Positions 16,572 to 25,729 of a DNA stretch of 64,000 nucleotides are shown one piece after another. The notes under the pieces are model-generated. The model ran no database searches. It saw only the letters and a list, made by a program, of their open reading frames with translations, and was not told the DNA's origin. Numbering within the stretch: the stretch's first letter is position 1; each line of letters starts with the position of its first letter. The stretch is taken from the NCBI GenBank assembly GCA_002384855.1, contig DGBP01000074.1, forward strand, positions 75,365 to 139,364, given 5' to 3'. The stretch comes from Nocardioidaceae bacterium UBA4001 (GTDB taxonomy: Bacteria; Actinomycetota; Actinomycetes; Propionibacteriales; Nocardioidaceae). The translations under genes and the position numbers were made by a program.

Positions 16572-17600
16572 TCAGCGTGCCCCGGGAAGCACCCCGGCCA
16601 GTACCTTGCCGAGCACCGCCGCCGCCTCGTGCGCCTGCGCGGCGGAGACGTCGAGGTGGGTGACCAGCCTGACCGTCCGCGGCCCCACGGCGCTCACCAG
16701 CACCCCGGACTCGCGGGCGGCGGCCACCACCGACGCGGCGTCGGGTACGTCGACCACGACGATGTTCGTGTCGACCCCGGCGGGGTCCACGCCGCAGGCC
16801 CCCGCGAGGAGCCGGGCGTTCTCGTGGTCCTCGGCCAGCCGGTCGACGTGGTGGTCGAGCGCGTGCAGCCCGGCCGCTGCCAGGACCCCGACCTGCCGCA
16901 TCCCCCCGCCCAGCCGCTTGCGCCACACACGCGCCTCGTCCACCGCGTCCGCCGTGCCCACCATGAGCGAGCCCACCGGCGCCCCGAGACCCTTGCTGAG
17001 GCAGACCGCGAGCACGTCGACCAGGGAGCCGTACCTCTCGAGCGGGACGCCGGACGCGACGTGCGCGTTCCAGAGCCGGGCACCGTCGAGGTGCACCGCG
17101 ACGCCCACCGAGTCGGCGAAGGCCCGCAGCGCCTCGATGTCGGAGAGCGGCAGGACCGTGCCACCGCCGAAGTTGTGGGTGTTCTCGATCGAGACCGCCT
17201 TGGTGGGCACGAAGAACGGCCCCATGTCGGGGGCGAACAGCGAGCTCACCGCGTCCAGGTCGAGCAACCCGCGGGCCCCGGTCCAGGTCCGCATCGTCAG
17301 CCCCGTGAAGGCGCCGTGCGCACCGAGCTCGGCGCGGGCGATGTGTGCGGAGGACTCGCACAGCACCTCCTCGCCGACGCCGACGACCGACCGGACGGCC
17401 AGCACGTTGGCCATCGAGCCGGTCGGTGTGAAGAGCGCCGCCTCCTTGCCGAAGAGGCCGGCCACCCGCTCCTCGAGCGCGCGGACGGTCGGGTCCTCGC
17501 CGTACACGTCGTCGCCGACCTCGGCGGACGCCATCGCCGCACGCATGTCGGTCGTGGGGCGGGTGACCGTGTCGCTGCGCAGGTCGATCGGCGCGGTCAT
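16572..17600 (-). CDS. ltaE: Low-specificity L-threonine aldolase
   Basis: A 342-residue PLP enzyme of fold type I cleaving L-threonine or L-allo-threonine to glycine and acetaldehyde. Motifs include IDLRSDTVTRPT at the start, GDDVYGEDPT, HLDGARLWNA (PLP-binding Asp) and AVCLSKGLGAPVGS with the Schiff-base lysine. Length fits the family (about 335-350). The ATG overlaps the stop codon of the type II DAHP synthase gene by 4 nt (ATGA), so the two are one operon and translationally coupled. The link between the two activities is not obvious. Confidence 0.9.
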   Translation of the reverse strand: MTAPIDLRSDTVTRPTTDMRAAMASAEVGDDVYGEDPTVRALEERVAGLFGKEAALFTPTGSMANVLAVRSVVGVGEEVLCESSAHIARAELGAHGAFTGLTMRTWTGARGLLDLDAVSSLFAPDMGPFFVPTKAVSIENTHNFGGGTVLPLSDIEALRAFADSVGVAVHLDGARLWNAHVASGVPLERYGSLVDVLAVCLSKGLGAPVGSLMVGTADAVDEARVWRKRLGGGMRQVGVLAAAGLHALDHHVDRLAEDHENARLLAGACGVDPAGVDTNIVVVDVPDAASVVAAARESGVLVSAVGPRTVRLVTHLDVSAAQAHEAAAVLGKVLAGVLPGAR

Positions 17601-18946
17601 GCGGTGGGCGAGGTGCGGTTGCGCAGCATCTCCGCGATGAGGAAGGCGATCTCCAGGGACTGCACGCGGTTCAGGCGGGGGTCGCAGACCGACTCATAGC
17701 GGTGCGAGAGGTCCATCTCCGCGAGCGCCTCTCCCCCGCCGACACACTCGGTGACGTCATCGCCGGTCAGCTCGATGTGCATGCCGCCGGGCCAGGTGCC
17801 GAGCGCGCGGTGCACGTCGAAGAAGCCCTGCGCCTCGTTGATGACGTCGTCGAAGGCGCGGGTCTTGTAGCCGCTCGAGGCTTCCCAGGTGTTGCCGTGC
17901 ATCGGGTCGCAGACCCAGGCGACCTGGACCCCGGCGGCGGTGACCTTCTCGACGAGGTTCGGCAGGACGTCGCGGATCTTCTTCGCGCCCATGCGCGTGA
18001 TGAAGGTCAGCCGGCCGGCCTCGTTCTCGGGGTTGAGCCGCGCGGCGAGCGCCAGTGCGTCGTCGGGCGTCGAGGTGGGCCCGAGCTTCACACCGATCGG
18101 GTTGCGGATCTTCGACAGCAGCTCGACGTGGGCACCGTCGAGCTGACGGGTCCGCTCACCGATCCACACGAAGTGGGCGGAGGTGTCGTAGGGCAGCTGG
18201 GTTCGCGAGTCGATCCGGGTGAGGGCGTGCTCGTACTCCAGGATCAGCGCCTCGTGGCTGGAGTGGAAGTCGACGCGGTGGAACTCGTCCGGGTCGGCAC
18301 CGATCGCCTGCATGAACGTGAGCGCCCGGTCGATCTCGCCCGCCAGCTGCTCGTAGCGACGACCGACCGGCGAGGACCGGACGAAGTCGGTGTTCCAGGT
18401 GTGCACCTGCCGCAGGTCGGCGTAGCCACCGGTGACGAAGGCGCGCACGAGGTTCAGCGTCGAGGCGGAGGCGTGGTAGGTCTCGACCAGCCGCTGCGGG
18501 TCCGGGACCCGTGACTCAGGGGTGAAGTCGAACCCGTTCACCGCGTCGCCTCGGTAGGCCGGCAGTGTGACGCCCTGACGGGTCTCGCTGTCGGAGGAGC
18601 GCGGCTTGGCGTACTGCCCCGCGAGCCGGCCCACCTTGACCACGGGCACGGAGGCGGCGTAGGTGAGCACGACGGCCATCTGCAGCAGCACCCGCAGCTT
18701 GTTGCGCACGTTGTCGGCGGTGGCGCCCGCGTGGGTCTCGGCGCAGTCGCCGCCCTGGAGCAGGAACGCCTCACCACGGGCCACGGCGCCCAGCTTGGTC
18801 TTGAGGTCGTCGCACTCGCCGGCGAAGACGAGCGGCGGGACGCTGCGGAGCTTGCTCACCGCCGCGTCGAGCGCCTCGGGGTCGGGCCAGTTCGGCTGCT
18901 GGGCCGCACCCATGTCGCGGAGGGTCTGCAGATCAGGGACGTTCAC
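17597..18946 (-). CDS. aroG: 3-deoxy-7-phosphoheptulonate synthase, type II
   Basis: A 449-residue class II DAHP synthase, unrelated in sequence to type I enzymes. Diagnostic motifs are FLLQGGDCAET (metal-binding Cys), VGRLAGQYAKPRSSD, HFVWIGERTRQLDGAHVE, GPTSTPDDAL and WVCDPMHGNT. It is the equivalent of M. tuberculosis AroG (Rv2178c), an allosteric enzyme that also activates chorismate mutase; that property is known for the homologue. The start is GTG 18946 with TAGTCT 6 nt upstream, a leaderless arrangement. It is cotranscribed with threonine aldolase. Confidence 0.94.
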   Translation of the reverse strand: MNVPDLQTLRDMGAAQQPNWPDPEALDAAVSKLRSVPPLVFAGECDDLKTKLGAVARGEAFLLQGGDCAETHAGATADNVRNKLRVLLQMAVVLTYAASVPVVKVGRLAGQYAKPRSSDSETRQGVTLPAYRGDAVNGFDFTPESRVPDPQRLVETYHASASTLNLVRAFVTGGYADLRQVHTWNTDFVRSSPVGRRYEQLAGEIDRALTFMQAIGADPDEFHRVDFHSSHEALILEYEHALTRIDSRTQLPYDTSAHFVWIGERTRQLDGAHVELLSKIRNPIGVKLGPTSTPDDALALAARLNPENEAGRLTFITRMGAKKIRDVLPNLVEKVTAAGVQVAWVCDPMHGNTWEASSGYKTRAFDDVINEAQGFFDVHRALGTWPGGMHIELTGDDVTECVGGGEALAEMDLSHRYESVCDPRLNRVQSLEIAFLIAEMLRNRTSPTA

Positions 18947-18952
18947 CCCTCC

Positions 18953-18958
18953 AGACTA
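18953..18958 (-). promoter_or_regulatory. -10 element (TAGTCT) of aroG
   Basis: Minus-strand TAGTCT is followed after 6 nt by GTG 18946. Confidence 0.5.
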
Positions 18959-19167
18959 CGTCTCGACGACCTCGGCCGGTCACGGCGTTCCCCGTCGCGG
19001 ACGCCTCCCAGGGGTACGACGGACGCCCCACACCCGCCGACTCGGGCCGACTGAACCGTCCTCGCGGACTGCCGCAACAACCTGAGGGGGCCACCTGACC
19101 TGTCCTACGGTGCAGTCGCGGCCACAGATCCGCGCATTGTCGTGGGAGGCCGACATCTGTTCGGATC

Positions 19168-19416
19168 GTGAAGACGATCAGCCAGCGCGAACTACGAAAC
19201 GACAACGCGGAAGTCATCCGTGGCGTGGAGCAGGGTGAGATCCACACGGTGACCCGTCGCGGAGTGCCCGTCGCGCGTCTCGTCCCGCTGAGCGACGCGA
19301 CCGACTTGCGCTGCGACCGGCCGGCCAAGAGGCGGCCCCGTTACACCGCGCAAGCGCGTGTCCGCATCAGCACACCGACCAGCGACCTGCTGGACGACCT
19401 GCGAGGGGATCGTTGA
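19168..19416 (+). CDS. Phd/YefM-family antitoxin
   Basis: An 82-residue antitoxin beginning MKTISQRELRNDNAEVIRGV, the classic Phd/YefM DNA-binding N-terminus, with the conserved TRRGVPVARLVPL beta segment. The C-terminal tail (about residues 55-82) would wrap the toxin. The start is GTG 19168. Its stop codon overlaps the TTG start of the PIN-domain toxin gene (TTGA), so the pair is coupled. The antitoxin looks intact while the toxin gene is frameshifted, so it may persist as a DNA-binding orphan. Confidence 0.85.
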   Translation: MKTISQRELRNDNAEVIRGVEQGEIHTVTRRGVPVARLVPLSDATDLRCDRPAKRRPRYTAQARVRISTPTSDLLDDLRGDR

Positions 19417-19804
19417 GCCTCTGGTACCTCGACACCTCCGCCGCCTTGAAGTTGGTGGTTGAGGAATCCGAGTCCGAGGCACTCGCCCATGGCATCGACC
19501 GCGAGCGACCGGACCTTGTTGCTTGCTGGCTCCTGGAAACCGAGATGCGCCGCGCAGCGCAGCGTGAAGACGCCCTGACGCAACAGATCGTTACGGAGTT
19601 CCTCGAAGGTGTCGGACTGTACGAGGTCCCGCCGTCACTGTTCCGAGAGGCAGCGTTGCTGCCTGGGACACATCTGCGCTCCCTCGACGCGCGCTCCACC
19701 CGGTGGCTGCCATCCGGATTGGTGTCGACCGCGTAGTCACCTATGAATCGCGGTTGAGCGACTCGGCGCGATCTCTGGGCCTCAGCGTCTTCGCGCCTGC
19801 GTGA
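19413..19804 (+). pseudogene. VapC-like PIN-domain toxin, frameshifted
   Basis: Residues 1-91 read as a normal PIN toxin: LWYLDTSAALKLVVEE with the first catalytic Asp, and LLETEMRRAA with the conserved Glu. The frame then runs into an early stop at 19736. Two bases later the C-terminal PIN sequence resumes as LHPVAAIRIGVDRVVTYESRLSDSARSLG and ends at TGA 19802-19804. The break is explained by one extra CG in the run GCGCGC (19689-19694). The frameshifted product lacks the last acidic strand and should be inactive. Start is TTG 19413 after GAGGGG. Sequencing error cannot be excluded. Confidence 0.8.
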
Positions 19805-20065
19805 ACGATCTGTGCAACGCGGCGGCGCGGCCCCGGCACGAACAGGACCGCATGTGCGCTGAAACCACGCGGACGTGCGCGAGCAGATCCTGCTCCCTCC
19901 GCGCGCGCATGAGCCCGATCTGCGGCCTGTCAGGGCGTAACCGTTCCACGAACACCCGTCGCGGCGATTGCTGGTGTTGTTCTCACACACCTACGGGAGG
20001 GACGCAGCCACCTACGCGTAAGGGCTGCAGCGGCGGGCCGCCCCCGACCGGCGGGGAGCGCCGGG
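19805..20065 (+). other. Intergenic stretch without a supported gene
   Basis: About 260 bp between the broken toxin gene and the permease stop codon. Open frames here show no family features or ribosome binding sites. The local GC bias is slightly lower near 19930-19990. Confidence 0.4.
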
Positions 20066-21487
20066 CTACCCCGCGATGTGGTCGACGTCCCTGAAGCCGG
20101 TCTTCTTGCCTCGCGCACCGCGGTTCCACAGCCACGTCAATACCCACAGGGCGATCCCGAGCCCGATCAGGATGCCGGCGATCTTGTACTGCACCGGGTC
20201 ACGCCCCGTCCACGGGCCGACCAGGAAGGTGCAGGTGACCGCGCCGACCACCGGCACCCAGACGGGCGCCTTGAAGTGGTCGTGCTGCACGTGGTGCGTC
20301 CGCTTCAGCACGAGGTTGGCGACGTTGACGATCGCGAACACCCCGAGCAGCAGGAGCGCCGTCGTACCACCGAGCGCCGTCACGGTGTCGGCCGCCATCA
20401 CCCGGGTGACCACGACGATCAGACCGAGCGCGACCAGGGTGACGAAGACGATCGCCGCCCAGGGCGAACGACGCCCGGGAAGCACCGACGACAGCGAACG
20501 CGGGAGCACGTCCTGCTTGGCCATGCCGTAGATCAGACGGCTGGCCATGAGCATGTTGATCAGGGCCGTGTTCGCGACCGCGAACATCGAGATCAACGGG
20601 TAGAGCGTGTCCATCGGCAGGCCCGGGGCGCCGGCCCGGACGACCTCGAGCAGCGGTGTCTCGCTGGCGGCCAGGTCACCCACAGGCACGACCGCGACCG
20701 CAGCGATGGAGACCAGGACGTAGATGAAGGCGGTGATGCCGAGTCCGGTGAGCATCACCCGCGGGAAGTTGCGGGTCGGGTCCTTGGTCTCCTCGACCAT
20801 GTTGACCGAGTCCTCGAAGCCGACCATCGCGAAGAAGGCCAGCGACGTGGCCGCGGTGACCGCGACGAAGGCGCTCTTGTCCTCGGAGGTCTCGAAGACC
20901 ATCACCCGGCTGAAGTCGACGTTGCCCTGCGTCATCGCGTAGAAGCCGATCAGGATCACGATCAGCAGACCCGTGAGCTCGACGATCGTCAGGACCACGT
21001 TGACCTTGACGCTCTCGCTGACCCCGCGAAGGTTGATCAGCGCGAGGAGGACCATGAACGCCAGCGCGATGAGCATGACGGTGGTCGTTCCCGGCTCGAT
21101 GCCGGCGACCACCGCGAGGTTCTCGGAGAAGAACTTCGACGCCGTCGAGGCACTGGTGATTCCCGAGCTCATCACCGCGAACGCCACGAGGAAGGTGACG
21201 AAGTGGATGCCGAAGGCCTTGTGCGTGTACAACGCGGCGCCCGCGGCGTGGGGGTACTTCGTGACGAGCTCCAGGTAGGAGAACGCCGTGATCGTGGCGA
21301 CCGCGAAGGCGACCAGGAACGGCGCCCAGGCGGCACCGCCCACCTCGGCGGCGACGTCGCCGGTCAGCGCGTAGACCCCCGTGCCGAGGATGTCCCCCAC
21401 GATGAACAGGAGCAGAAGCCTCGGGCCGAGCGCCCGCTTCAGCTCGGGTTGCTCCGACTGCGGTGCTGCACTCACGTCCGAGCTCAT
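20066..21487 (-). CDS. APC-family amino acid permease
   Basis: A 473-residue membrane transporter with about 12 hydrophobic helices. The first helix carries IVGDILGTGVYALTG, the unwound substrate-binding motif of the APC superfamily, and FFAMVGFEDSVNMVEETKDP is the conserved segment after helix 6. It likely imports or exchanges amino acids; specificity is not readable. ATG 21487 is chosen because AGGGGA lies 6 nt upstream and it matches the usual cytoplasmic N-tail. It diverges from the subtilase gene 170 bp away. Confidence 0.9.
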   Translation of the reverse strand: MSSDVSAAPQSEQPELKRALGPRLLLLFIVGDILGTGVYALTGDVAAEVGGAAWAPFLVAFAVATITAFSYLELVTKYPHAAGAALYTHKAFGIHFVTFLVAFAVMSSGITSASTASKFFSENLAVVAGIEPGTTTVMLIALAFMVLLALINLRGVSESVKVNVVLTIVELTGLLIVILIGFYAMTQGNVDFSRVMVFETSEDKSAFVAVTAATSLAFFAMVGFEDSVNMVEETKDPTRNFPRVMLTGLGITAFIYVLVSIAAVAVVPVGDLAASETPLLEVVRAGAPGLPMDTLYPLISMFAVANTALINMLMASRLIYGMAKQDVLPRSLSSVLPGRRSPWAAIVFVTLVALGLIVVVTRVMAADTVTALGGTTALLLLGVFAIVNVANLVLKRTHHVQHDHFKAPVWVPVVGAVTCTFLVGPWTGRDPVQYKIAGILIGLGIALWVLTWLWNRGARGKKTGFRDVDHIAG

Positions 21488-21657
21488 CTGGAGTCCCCTG
21501 TCATCGGCGGCGTTGCTCTCACGATGAGCCGATGATGCCCATTCGAGCGACGCCCCACACCACACGAGCCGCACCCCGCCGTACGACGGCAGGCGCGTGA
21601 CCTTCGGCGCCGAGCCTCGTTGTCGATGCATCTGACGGCTCATCCGGAAGGCTCGAC

Positions 21658-22800
21658 ATGTCTCGCGGTCACTCCCCTCTCTCCCGCACACGCCTGAGCG
21701 CACTCGCTGCGGGGCTCGGCCTGGTCGCCACCGCGGCGGTCGCCGTGCCCGCCGCTGCCACCACGAACGACCCGCTGCGCGACCAGCAGTGGGGCCTGGA
21801 CCAGATCAAGGCCGAGGAGGCCTGGGCCGCCACGACCGGCTCCGGCGCCGTGGTCGCGGTCGTGGACTCCGGTGTGGACCTCACGCACCCCGACCTGCGC
21901 GGCAACCTGGTCCAGGGCGCGACCTTCATCGACTGCGACCCGTCCTGCGGCAACGGCGACTGGAAGGGTCCCGACCGGGAGGGCAACGACCGCGACGAGC
22001 ACGGCACCCACGTCAGCGGGATCGTCGCGGCGGTGACCGACAACGGCACCGGTGTCGCGGGCACGGCCCCGGACGCCAAGGTGATGCCGATCAAGGCGCT
22101 CGAGGCGGGCAGCGGCTCGTTCGAGGACATCGCCAACGGCATCCGCTACGCCGTCGACCACGGCGCCGACGTCGTGAACCTCAGCCTCGGCGCGCTCCCC
22201 GGTGTGCAGGCCCTGACCCTCACGGGGCTGGAGTCGTCGGTGACCGAGGCTATCGCCTACGCCGACGCGAACGGTGTCCTCGTCGTCGCCGCGGCCGGCA
22301 ACGAGGCTGTCCCGGTCTGCGACACCCCGTCGTTCGAGCCGGGCGCCCTGTGCGTGACCTCCACCGACCGCAACGAGCTGCCGAGCTGGTTCAGCAACGG
22401 TGGCCTCAAGGCCGACCTGTTCGCGGTCGCCGCCCCCGGTGGCGCCGGTCTCCTGTTCTGCGAGGACGACATCGTCTCCACCGTGCCCCTCGGCACCGGC
22501 TCGGAGGCCTGCGGTGAGAGCGACTACGACTACTACGCCGGCACCTCGATGGCGACCCCGCACGTCGCGGGTGTCGCGGCACTGCTGTTCGCCCAGGGTC
22601 GGACGCTCGAGAACGTCAAGTCCGCCCTCGTCGACACCGCGCGCACCCCGGCGGCCGGCACCGGCCTCTGGACCCCGAGCTACGGCCACGGGATCGTCGA
22701 CGCGGCGGCCGCGGCCGCCTACGAGGGTGCCGGTGCGGCGCAGGTCAAGGGCAAGAAGGGCGGCAAGGGCGGCAACGGCGGCAAGGGCCGCAAGGGCTGA
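21658..22800 (+). CDS. Secreted subtilisin-like serine protease (S8)
   Basis: A 380-residue subtilase. A signal peptide (residues 1-34, ending around VPAAA) leads into the mature domain with little propeptide. The catalytic triad is visible as VVDSGVDLTHP (Asp), DEHGTHVSG (His) and GTSMATPHVAG (Ser); NLSLGA and AAAGNEA provide the substrate-binding and oxyanion-hole segments. Four to six cysteines suggest disulfides. The C-terminus is an unusual Gly/Lys run (KGKKGGKGGNGGKGRKG) that could bind the anionic cell wall. GGAAGG precedes the ATG by 6 nt. The short gap between signal and catalytic domain is atypical, as most subtilases have an I9 prodomain. Confidence 0.92.
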   Translation: MSRGHSPLSRTRLSALAAGLGLVATAAVAVPAAATTNDPLRDQQWGLDQIKAEEAWAATTGSGAVVAVVDSGVDLTHPDLRGNLVQGATFIDCDPSCGNGDWKGPDREGNDRDEHGTHVSGIVAAVTDNGTGVAGTAPDAKVMPIKALEAGSGSFEDIANGIRYAVDHGADVVNLSLGALPGVQALTLTGLESSVTEAIAYADANGVLVVAAAGNEAVPVCDTPSFEPGALCVTSTDRNELPSWFSNGGLKADLFAVAAPGGAGLLFCEDDIVSTVPLGTGSEACGESDYDYYAGTSMATPHVAGVAALLFAQGRTLENVKSALVDTARTPAAGTGLWTPSYGHGIVDAAAAAAYEGAGAAQVKGKKGGKGGNGGKGRKG

Positions 22801-22851
22801 CGCGGGTCACCGGCGTCCCGGCCCACCCTCCACTCCCCGGGACGCACGGGA

Positions 22852-22888
22852 GAAGGGGGACCGTCCAGCATACGGGCGGTCCCCCTTC
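22852..22888. terminator. Bidirectional terminator hairpin
   Basis: Perfect 12-bp stem GAAGGGGGACCG/CGGTCCCCCTTC with a 13-nt loop, between the convergent subtilase and RecQ-like genes. Ends are GC-rich and T-tracts are short. Confidence 0.7.
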
Positions 22889-22914
22889 GCACGTCCGGGC
22901 CCCGGCGGAGGGTC

Positions 22915-25044
22915 CTACGGCCGCCGGTGCAGCACCAGCGGGAGTACGACGGCCGCACCCGCCCGCCGGAGCAGCGCGGACGCGACCGTCACGGGCCACA
23001 GCGAGGAGGTCGCGTCCACGACGAGCAGCACCGACCGACCGGAGACAGACTCGGCATCTGCGACGGAGAGCCGGTCGCGCCACAGCGCAGCCTCCTCCGC
23101 CGAGCCCATCTCCCGGACCTCGTCGGCTCCGGGTCCGGGGCCGACCGCGAGTGTCGAGCGGCCCAGCCGACCGACCGAGGCCAGGTGGTCCGCGACGTCT
23201 GCGGCCAGGCGGGGGAAGCCGGCCGCCGGGAGGTCCACGACGACCTCCGGACGTGAGGGCCAGTCGTTCTTCCAGGTCGCCAGCTGCCGCACGGCGGCGT
23301 CCTTGACCTCCTCGGGCGCCACGTCGTCATGGGAGAAGATCGCCGCGACCGTGTCTCGCCACTCCGGGGCGTCGGCGAACACCAGCGCACGGCCGGTGGC
23401 GGGCATCTCCTCGGCGGCGATCCGGCCGCGCGCCCCGAACGCCCCGCCCGGCCACATCTTGCGCGGCTCGACGACGTGCACCTGTCCCCGCAGCAGCCGG
23501 GTGACGGCGGCCACGGTCTCCGGCGACGCTGCCCCGGCCAGGGCCTCGGGAAGCTGCCCGCGGCACACCGAGCAGCGGCCGCACGGCTCGGCCGTCGGGT
23601 CGTCGAGGGACTCCTGCAGCAGCTGCATCAGGCAGCGCTCACCACGGGTGTAGGCGCGCATGATGTCGGCCTCACGCCGCCGCACCCCGACGATGCCGTC
23701 GTAGTGCTCGGCGTCGTAGGTCCAGGGCGAGCCGGTCGCGGTCCAGCCGCCCTCGACGCGCTCGACCACCCCGTCGACGGCGAGCTGCTTGAGCATCAGC
23801 TCGACCCGCCCTCGGCGGATCCCGGACTGGGCCTCGACGGCCGCGACGCTCGCCGCCTCCCCCTGCGGCACGACCGCCAGGACCCGCTCGACCTGGTCGG
23901 GGCGCGGGATCGTCGCGGTGGCGAAGTAGTCCCAGACTCCGGAGTCCGCCTCGGACGGGAGCAGCACCGCGTGGGCGTGCTCGATCGCCCGGCCGGCACG
24001 CCCGACCTGCTGGTAGTACGACACCGGGGAGGGCGGTGCGCCGACGTGGACGACGAAGCCGAGGTCGGGCTTGTCGTAGCCCATGCCCAGCGCCGAGGTC
24101 GCCACGAGTGCCTTGAGCCGGTTGTCTCGCAGCGCGTCCTCGAGCTCGTGGCGGGTCGCGGCCTCGAGCTGGCCGGTGTAGGCGGCGACCGGGACGGCGT
24201 CGCCGTGCACCTCTCGGACCGCCGCCGCCAGACGCTCGGCGTCGGAGACGGTCAGCGTGTAGACGATGCCGGAGCCGGTGAGCCGGGGAAGGTGGTCCAC
24301 CACCCAGGCGTACCGCTCGAGCGGACTCAGCCGGTCGACCACCGACAGCTCCAGGCTGGCCCGGGCGAGTGCTCCTCGCAGCACGAGGGTCGACTCCCCC
24401 AGCTGGGCGGCGACGTCCTCGGTGACGCGCGCGTTGGCCGTCGCGGTCGTCGCGAGCACCGGGGTCTCGGGGTTCAGCCGCTGCAGCACGTCGGAGACCC
24501 GGCGGTAGTCCGGCCGGAAGTCGTGGCCCCAGTCGGAGACGGCGTGGGCCTCGTCGATCACCAGGAGGCCCAGGTTGCCGGCGAGCCCGTCGAGCACCCG
24601 GCGCCCGAAGCCCGGGTTGGCGAGCCGCTCCGGCGAGACCAGCAGGACGTCGAGGTCACCGCCGCGCAGGGCGGCCTCGGTCGCCGACCACTCCTCCACG
24701 TTCGACGAGTTCACCGTCGCGGCCCTCAGCCCAGCGCGCGCCGCGGCCGCCACCTGGTCGCGCATCAGCGAGAGCAGGGGCGAGACCACCAGGGTCGGCC
24801 CCGCACCCTCGCTGCGGCGGATCGCGGTGGCGGCCCAGTAGACCGCGGACTTGCCCCAGCCGGTGGCCTGGACGACGAGGACCCGCGCCGCCGGCTCGCT
24901 CAGCGCCGCGACCGCGGTGGCCTGGTCGTCTCGCAGCCGTGCGTCGGGACCGGCCATCGCGGCGATCACCCGACCGGCGACGTCGGCCCGGGGCCGCGAC
25001 AGCGCCATGGTCGTCGTACCTGTGGCTGCTGGAGTCTCGGTCAT
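22915..25044 (-). CDS. RecQ-family DNA helicase with phosphoribosyltransferase-like C-terminus
   Basis: A 709-residue SF2 helicase. Motif I appears as VQATGWGKSAVYW, II as LLVIDEAHAVSDWGHDFRP (DEAH), III as LATTATAN and VI as QQVGRAGR. A four-cysteine zinc site follows in CLMQ...CGRCSVC. Residues from about 540 resemble a phosphoribosyltransferase fold, ending LLVVDATSSLWPVTVASALL where PRPP-binding enzymes have a similar loop. No HRDC domain is seen. Actinobacteria carry this long RecQ variant; its cellular substrate is uncertain. ATG 25044 has TAGTGT 7 nt upstream, supporting a leaderless start. Confidence 0.85.
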   Translation of the reverse strand: MTETPAATGTTTMALSRPRADVAGRVIAAMAGPDARLRDDQATAVAALSEPAARVLVVQATGWGKSAVYWAATAIRRSEGAGPTLVVSPLLSLMRDQVAAAARAGLRAATVNSSNVEEWSATEAALRGGDLDVLLVSPERLANPGFGRRVLDGLAGNLGLLVIDEAHAVSDWGHDFRPDYRRVSDVLQRLNPETPVLATTATANARVTEDVAAQLGESTLVLRGALARASLELSVVDRLSPLERYAWVVDHLPRLTGSGIVYTLTVSDAERLAAAVREVHGDAVPVAAYTGQLEAATRHELEDALRDNRLKALVATSALGMGYDKPDLGFVVHVGAPPSPVSYYQQVGRAGRAIEHAHAVLLPSEADSGVWDYFATATIPRPDQVERVLAVVPQGEAASVAAVEAQSGIRRGRVELMLKQLAVDGVVERVEGGWTATGSPWTYDAEHYDGIVGVRRREADIMRAYTRGERCLMQLLQESLDDPTAEPCGRCSVCRGQLPEALAGAASPETVAAVTRLLRGQVHVVEPRKMWPGGAFGARGRIAAEEMPATGRALVFADAPEWRDTVAAIFSHDDVAPEEVKDAAVRQLATWKNDWPSRPEVVVDLPAAGFPRLAADVADHLASVGRLGRSTLAVGPGPGADEVREMGSAEEAALWRDRLSVADAESVSGRSVLLVVDATSSLWPVTVASALLRRAGAAVVLPLVLHRRP

Positions 25045-25051
25045 GGCGGCG

Positions 25052-25057
25052 ACACTA
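25052..25057 (-). promoter_or_regulatory. -10 element (TAGTGT) of the recQ-like gene
   Basis: Minus-strand TAGTGT is separated by 7 nt from ATG 25044. Confidence 0.5.
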
Positions 25058-25108
25058 CGCACCCCCGGGGACAGTCCGGTGGCCGCGGCACCGGTCTGTG
25101 GACGAGCC

Positions 25109-25666
25109 TCAGACCGGCTCGATGATCGCCAGCCGCTCGAGCAGGAAGACGAAGGCCACCGCGAAGTCGTTCTCGGCCGTCTCCTTGCGCACCCGCGGCC
25201 AGTCCACCTGCTCCCGCAATGCCCGGGCGACCGGCAGCATCCGGCCGAAGTCACACGTGTGCTCGTCGAGCGCGTTGAGCTTCTGCACCATCAGCTCGGT
25301 GCCCGACAGGACCGGCATCAGGACCGAGAGCACCTCGATCTCGCTGGCGTCCTCCACCACCGCTCGCGTGGCCGGGTGGCCGGAGTCGCGGAAGATCACG
25401 TCGACCATCGCACCGTCGGTGTAGACCTTGAACAGCCAGTCCTCGGGCGGCTGGACGACCTGGAACCCCTCCTCGGCGAGGCACCCCGCCGCACGCCCGG
25501 CGTCCTCGTCGGCCACCATGAAGTCGACGTCGTGGTCCGGCTCGGGTCCGCCGCGCGCCCACACCGCGTAGCCGCCGACCAGCGCGAACGGGATTCCGCT
25601 CTCCTTCAGGGCGACCGCGACCCGCTTCAGGGCCTCGCGCATGTTCTCCTGCTCCTCCACGACCAT
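25109..25666 (-). CDS. Nucleotidyltransferase-fold protein
   Basis: A 185-residue protein of the nucleotidyltransferase superfamily (AbiEii/MNT-like). The motif IPFALVGGYAVWARGGPEPDHDVDFMVADED gives the G-G strand-helix and the DxD metal pair, with a later VDVIF strand carrying the third Asp. Members include antitoxin-like and tRNA-modifying enzymes, but no HEPN partner is next to it. ATG 25666 has a near-consensus hexamer at leaderless distance, while ATG 25642 has an internal GGAGGAG; either start is possible. It diverges from the endonuclease/exonuclease/phosphatase-family gene. Confidence 0.75.
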   Translation of the reverse strand: MVVEEQENMREALKRVAVALKESGIPFALVGGYAVWARGGPEPDHDVDFMVADEDAGRAAGCLAEEGFQVVQPPEDWLFKVYTDGAMVDVIFRDSGHPATRAVVEDASEIEVLSVLMPVLSGTELMVQKLNALDEHTCDFGRMLPVARALREQVDWPRVRKETAENDFAVAFVFLLERLAIIEPV

Positions 25667-25729
25667 GTCCGAGGAGATACCCAGACCCGGGTCAGGACTA
25701 ACGACCGCGGCACGGGGAACGAGGTCCTC

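Noticed and set aside
19805..20065. Remnant of a mobile element near the broken toxin gene
   Set aside because: No transposase similarity, terminal repeats or integrase motif could be seen.
20078..21535. 485-codon plus-strand frame antisense to the permease gene
   Set aside because: Shadow of the APC permease; rich in D, R, H with no motifs.
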